64,000 nt of DNA from Falsiroseomonas frigidaquae. GTDB lineage: Bacteria > Pseudomonadota > Alphaproteobacteria > Acetobacterales > Acetobacteraceae. Of this stretch, positions 60,259 through 64,000 are shown piece after piece (positions within the stretch are counted from its first letter, which is position 1; every line of letters starts with the position of its first letter). Below the pieces are notes generated by a model. That model was not told where the DNA came from, ran no database searches, and worked only from the letters and a program-made list of their open reading frames with translations. The position numbers and the translations under genes are program-made. The stretch is taken from NCBI RefSeq assembly GCF_012163145.1, contig NZ_JAAVTX010000004.1, positions 310,001 through 374,000 of the forward strand. Reading direction: 5' to 3'.

Positions 60259-60675
60259 GTGACACCTCGGGTCCTCGTTGTTGAGGATGATCAAATGCTT
60301 CGCGGGCTTCTGGTCGATTCGCTGCGGGGAAGCGGCTGGTTCACGGCCGATGGCGCGGGCTGCGTCGCGGAGGCGGAGGATCTCCTGCGCCGGATCGGGT
60401 CGGGATTCGACGGCATCCTGCTCGATGCCACCCTGCCCGATGGCGACGGCAATGAATGGTGCCTCGCCCTGCGCCAGGCGGGCTTCCGCAAGCCCATCGT
60501 CATGCTGACCGGCGTCGCCCATGCCGAGGCGGTCCAGCGGAGCATCGATCACGGCGCGACCGACCACATCATCAAGCCGGTCCGGGTGGCGGACCTGCTG
60601 AGCCGCTTGGCCGTCACACTTGCCGGCGCCGCGGGCGCGTGCCGGATGAGCGCCCAGGGCGTCGGCGGAACCTAG
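60259..60675 (+). CDS. Stand-alone response regulator receiver protein
   Basis: A 138-aa single REC domain. VLVVEDDQMLR supplies the acidic pair, ILLDATLPDGDG the phosphorylated Asp near residue 55, LTGVA the Thr/Ala switch and HIIKPVR the Lys. No output domain. GTG 60259, with GGAG seven bases upstream, is taken as the start; a frame open back to 59998 would add an unlikely 87 residues across the AT-rich promoter. No histidine kinase is adjacent. Confidence 0.85.
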   Translation: MTPRVLVVEDDQMLRGLLVDSLRGSGWFTADGAGCVAEAEDLLRRIGSGFDGILLDATLPDGDGNEWCLALRQAGFRKPIVMLTGVAHAEAVQRSIDHGATDHIIKPVRVADLLSRLAVTLAGAAGACRMSAQGVGGT

Positions 60676-60893
60676 CCGGTTGCCGCGACCCTGCGCCGCA
60701 CCCAGGCCGGGCATCCCTTCAAGGTGGAGCGTGTTTTCCGTCCGCGTGATCGACGCGCGGCAAGGTGCCGCTCGCGCAACACTTCCATCGGATTGGCCCG
60801 GCTGTTAGCGTTAATGCTGGTCCATGTCTCCGCCATGCCGCCCGTCCGAAGGCGCAGCCGGTGCCGGGCTTTCCCCTGCATGAGCGAGGCGCA

Positions 60894-62765
60894 ATGACGA
60901 AGCAGAGCCTGGGCCGCCTCGCCGAGCCCGCGCCGGCCACCGCGCCGGGGCTCGATTGGGGCCAGGGCGCCGCGGCGCCGCGGGTATTCGAGAAGCTGTT
61001 CGCCCCGGCCGGCGCCGATGGCTGGCAGGAGGTGATCGAGATCGCCGGCGGCGGCCATTTCGCGGAAGGCGTGCTGCGCGCCAGCCCCACCGCGCGCTGC
61101 TGGAGCTTCGAGGCCACGGCCGCCGCACGCGACGCCACGGCGCAGCGCCTGGCGGAGCTCACGGCAGCCGGCCGGCTGCTGCCCCAGGCGCTGGACCCGG
61201 CCCGGCCGGATGCGATGCTCGCGACCGTGACGGAGGCCGGCCGGGCGCGGCAGGTGGATGCGGTGTTCAGCATCGATGCGATGCACCAGGCCGGGCTGCC
61301 GGTGCTCGCCACGCATTGGCTGAACGCGGCACTGTTGCTGCGCCCCGGCGGGCGGCTGCTGATGACGCTGGCCGACCCGACCACCACCTCCGGCTTCCAG
61401 AAACTGCTGCGCGACATCCGCCGCACGCATCGCTTCCAGGGCCGGCCCTGCGACAAATTCGCCTGGACCTCGGCCGAGATCGTGCGCGCCGTGCTCGGCC
61501 GCCTCGGCTTCGTGGTGGAATTGCTGGAGCCCTGGTCGAACCATGAGGGCCGGCCGCCGCGCGACCTGTACCTTTCGGCGCGGCTGTTCCACCCGGAGCG
61601 GGCGGAGGCGCTGCGGCCCATGCTGGAGAAGCCCGGACGGCAGGAAGCGGCGCTCGGCTACGCCGAGTGGTGGGACCGGCATGCCCCGCGCGCCATCGCC
61701 GCCCGCCCGGACCGCCCGCCGGCCAGCGCCGTGCTCGACCGGCTGCTGCGGCTCGCCGAGATCGGCACCTGGCGGCGCGCCATCGAGATCGGGCCGGGCG
61801 ATGGCCGCTACACGGCGGAGGTGCTGCGCGCCAACCCGGCGGTGAAGCTGACCGTGTTCGACGTGAGCGACCGCATCATGCAGGCGGCCGCGGCCAGGCT
61901 GCCGGAGGCGGTGGCGGCCGGCCGGCTCGGCTTCCTGCCGATCGACCCGCTGCACCCGGACGGCATGCTGGCAGCCTTCGAGCGGGAGCATCTGGCGGGG
62001 GAGATCGATGCGGTGTTCAGCATCGACGCGCTGCTGCATGTCGATCTACAATACCTGGTGGCCTATTGGCTGAACGCCGCGCTGCTGCTGCGCCCGGGCG
62101 GCTGGCTGGTGTTCGGCGTGGCCGATGCGACGACGGAAGGCGGCTTCGCCCGGCTGATGGCGGATCTGCCGCAGGGCTACGCGAATCCCGGCCAGGCCAG
62201 CGACAGGCTGGAGTTCCTCAGCTTCGGCCTGGTCCGCCCGCTGCTGGAGCGCTTCGGCTTCGAGGTGACCTATGCCGGCCACGGCGCCTGGACCCAGGCT
62301 GCCGGGCAGGCCGGAGCGCTGGCCGATTCCGGCAGCCGCGACCTGCATGTGGTGGCGCAGCTCGTGCGGCCGGAGGCGGCGGAGGCACTGCGCGGCCACC
62401 TCTCGACCGGCCTCGCCGCCCCGCGCTTTGCCGCGCCGGAGGAGGACCGCGACGCCGGCCTGGCCCCGCCGGCGGAGCCCGAGGACGAGCCGCTGGCGGA
62501 GGACAGCGTGGAACTGGCGCGCGTGCTCGGCCAGGCCATCTGGCGCCAGATGCGGCTGCACGCCTCCGCCGGCCACCAGCAAGGCGGCCCGGCTCGTGAG
62601 GGCGGGGGGCGGGAGGGATGGGCGGAAAACCGGCGCGACTTCCAGCGGATCGGCCAGTTCGTGCTGCGCGACCTTGCCGAGACGGGGATTACCCTGCACA
62701 AATCCGCCATCCGGTCCAAGGCGTTACCGGCCGCCCCGGGGGCATTGCCGCCCGAAGGTGCATGA
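60894..62765 (+). CDS. Tandem-duplicated SAM-dependent methyltransferase-like protein
   Basis: A 623-aa protein with two copies of a methyltransferase-like fold. Copy 1 (about 30-265) has VIEIAGGGHFAEGVLRASP and VDAVFSIDAMHQAGLPVLATHWLNAALLLRPGG; copy 2 (about 280-510) has AIEIGPGDGRYTAEVLRANP and IDAVFSIDALLHVDLQYLVAYWLNAALLLRPGG. The copy 2 motif I (EIGPGDGRY) looks competent for SAM; copy 1 has a degraded glycine loop. The C-terminal tail (about 520-623) is acidic then basic. Start ATG 60894; substrate unknown. Followed by a DUF1796 gene. Confidence 0.8.
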   Translation: MTKQSLGRLAEPAPATAPGLDWGQGAAAPRVFEKLFAPAGADGWQEVIEIAGGGHFAEGVLRASPTARCWSFEATAAARDATAQRLAELTAAGRLLPQALDPARPDAMLATVTEAGRARQVDAVFSIDAMHQAGLPVLATHWLNAALLLRPGGRLLMTLADPTTTSGFQKLLRDIRRTHRFQGRPCDKFAWTSAEIVRAVLGRLGFVVELLEPWSNHEGRPPRDLYLSARLFHPERAEALRPMLEKPGRQEAALGYAEWWDRHAPRAIAARPDRPPASAVLDRLLRLAEIGTWRRAIEIGPGDGRYTAEVLRANPAVKLTVFDVSDRIMQAAAARLPEAVAAGRLGFLPIDPLHPDGMLAAFEREHLAGEIDAVFSIDALLHVDLQYLVAYWLNAALLLRPGGWLVFGVADATTEGGFARLMADLPQGYANPGQASDRLEFLSFGLVRPLLERFGFEVTYAGHGAWTQAAGQAGALADSGSRDLHVVAQLVRPEAAEALRGHLSTGLAAPRFAAPEEDRDAGLAPPAEPEDEPLAEDSVELARVLGQAIWRQMRLHASAGHQQGGPAREGGGREGWAENRRDFQRIGQFVLRDLAETGITLHKSAIRSKALPAAPGALPPEGA

Positions 62766-62801
62766 AACAGGCGGCGGAGCGCGGGCGCCTCGCCAGGACA
62801 C

Positions 62802-63917
62802 ATGGCAGGCATGAGCACTCCCGACGCCTCCTCCCTGCGCCACGCGGCGCGGCTTCGCGAAGCCGGCGACCTGCCGGCCGCCGTGCAGGCGCTGGACGGC
62901 ATCGATGCCGCGACGGACCCGCAGGCCGGCTTCGTACAGCTCCGCTACCTGTTCGAGTTGCAGGACTATGCCGGCCTGCAGCAGGTGACGCGCCGGCAGC
63001 TTGCCACGCTGTCCGGCGGTGTGCCGCGCGATGCCGTGCAATGGCTCGCCACGCTGCTGCGCTTCGCCGAACGCTGCTGCCTGCCGCCGGTGGAGATCGC
63101 CGCGGCGCTGGATGCTACCCGCCTCGCCGCCCTGGCGGAGCCGGAACTGCTGCTGGCTTGGCGCGCCGTGCGCCGCCGGCAGAATTACCGGGAGGCGCTG
63201 CCCGGGCGTTTCAGCGGCGGCGTCTCGCTGATCTCGCTCGGCACCAACTGCCTGCCCTGGCACCTGCCCGGCCGCTGGGGGCTGCGGCGGATGGCGGATT
63301 TCACCGCGCTGTTCGGTCCCTTCTCGCTCGCCGGGCACAGCATCCCCGGCATGGTCGCGGCGCTGGAGGATGATTTCGCCAGCTACTGCACGCCGGAGAC
63401 GACGCGCATCGTCACCACCCCGCGCGGCCACGCCCTGGCGATGCGGAAGGACCGCGGCGCGCATTGGAACCACAATCGCGGCCCCTATTGGCTGGGCCAG
63501 GATTCCGCGCCGCTGCGCGCCAACCTGGCCGGCAAGGTGGATCTGTTCCGTGCCGCCTGCCGCCGGCCGGATGCGGTGTTCCTGCTGGCCGGCTGCCAGG
63601 TGGAATATCCCGAGGAACCGCTCGATTTCCTGCCGCGCCTCGATGCGGCGCTGGCGCGCTTCACCGGCCGGACCGGCAACCGCATCCACATCACCAACCA
63701 GACCGCCCGGCGGCGGGAGGCTGCAAGCCACCGGGTGGATGAGAGCACCACCTTCGCCTACTGCCCCTTCCCGGGCGCCGAATATGTCTGGCACGACGAT
63801 GCCGCCGCCGACAGCCCGGCGGGGCAGGAGTTCGAGCGGACCTACATGCTGGCGCTGATCCGCAGCCTGCTGCGCTGGCGCGTGCTGCAGCGCATGGCGG
63901 TCCCGGCTGAAGCATGA
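62802..63917 (+). CDS. DUF1796 family putative papain-like cysteine peptidase
   Basis: A 371-aa protein. The N-terminal third (about 1-130) is helical, TPR-like (ARLREAGDLPAAVQALDGID). From about 145 it matches DUF1796: LISLGTNCLPWHLPGRWGLRRMADFTALFGPFSLAGHSIPGMV, whose Cys is the proposed nucleophile, with later His residues in HWNHNRGPYW. Members are often found near glycosyl- or methyltransferase genes in surface-glycan loci. Start ATG 62802 after AGGACAC; 62811 is an alternative. The stop overlaps the next gene's ATG. Confidence 0.7.
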   Translation: MAGMSTPDASSLRHAARLREAGDLPAAVQALDGIDAATDPQAGFVQLRYLFELQDYAGLQQVTRRQLATLSGGVPRDAVQWLATLLRFAERCCLPPVEIAAALDATRLAALAEPELLLAWRAVRRRQNYREALPGRFSGGVSLISLGTNCLPWHLPGRWGLRRMADFTALFGPFSLAGHSIPGMVAALEDDFASYCTPETTRIVTTPRGHALAMRKDRGAHWNHNRGPYWLGQDSAPLRANLAGKVDLFRAACRRPDAVFLLAGCQVEYPEEPLDFLPRLDAALARFTGRTGNRIHITNQTARRREAASHRVDESTTFAYCPFPGAEYVWHDDAAADSPAGQEFERTYMLALIRSLLRWRVLQRMAVPAEA

Positions 63918-64000
63918 TGGCTGCAACATCAGCGCCGCCCACGACGCTGGATATCGACCTGGCGCAGGAGGCACCGCTCGGCGCCCGGCTGCGGCGGCTG
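63914..64000 (+). CDS. Start of an unidentified gene, cut by the window end
   Basis: Twenty-nine codons from ATG 63914 (or 63917), overlapping the DUF1796 stop as ATGA: MMAATSAPPTTLDIDL..., then an Ala/Arg/Leu-rich stretch. Too short to identify; the overlap suggests it continues the same operon. Confidence 0.5.
   Translation, partial: MMAATSAPPTTLDIDLAQEAPLGARLRRL

Overview
The window is GC-rich (about 70% over most of its length), densely coded chromosomal DNA. Gene content points to an alphaproteobacterium of the Rhodospirillales, most likely Acetobacteraceae of the Roseomonas type. The signs are a topA-dprA-plsY-pyrC' block, PleD beside rpmG, a Bug-family binding protein, a TRAP transporter, hydantoinase genes and a cisplatin-type ATP ligase. 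The taxonomic call is inference; no rRNA is present.

Layout. 1-4.8 kb: a minus-strand housekeeping operon (a pseudo-dihydroorotase, plsY, dprA, topA) with GTGA overlaps. 4.9-8.6 kb: a Bug binding protein, rpmG, a PleD-like diguanylate cyclase and a PmtA-like methyltransferase. 8.6-16.1 kb: a VOC protein, a GST, an SMP-30 lactonase, serine-glyoxylate aminotransferase, and divergently a giant FAD/Fe-S 2-hydroxyacid dehydrogenase with a DUF924 protein. 16.1-21.1 kb: an OmpA-type protein and a three-subunit molybdenum aldehyde oxidoreductase. 21.1-23.5 kb: oxyR divergent from ahpC-ahpD. 23.5-30.2 kb: an EAL protein, a SnoaL-like protein, a small lipoprotein, a TRAP transporter (dctPQM), tRNA-Val and an N-formylglutamate amidohydrolase. 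30.0-38.6 kb: a likely small RNA, a chemoreceptor, a CaiB/acyl-CoA dehydrogenase pair, a LysE exporter, a D-aminoacylase and a class C serine hydrolase.

38.7-46.9 kb is the most unusual stretch. An SDR/M20 hydrolase/HyuA/HyuB operon carries two foreign-looking genes placed exactly at its gene boundaries: an unrecognised 436-aa protein of strikingly low GC between hyuC and hyuA, and a GIY-YIG/DUF4357 nuclease between hyuA and hyuB. No transposase or terminal repeat was seen.

47-56.3 kb: a 2-hydroxyacid dehydrogenase, small hypotheticals, a flavin reductase, an FbpB-type iron permease (probable CTG start), a TauE exporter, an AraC regulator, a small protein with a double-glycine-leader-like N-terminus, bfr, bfd, an FbpA iron-binding protein and glutaminase; TTGCGA half-sites at bfd and fbpA suggest common iron control. 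56.3-64 kb: an HpaI-type aldolase, the DNA-damage ligase and its partner exonuclease, a lone receiver protein, a tandemly duplicated methyltransferase, a DUF1796 protein, and the start of a further gene cut by the window end.

Most operons use 1-4 base start/stop overlaps, and GTG or TTG starts are common. Apart from the two hyu-operon inserts there is no sign of mobile DNA, CRISPR or prophage.
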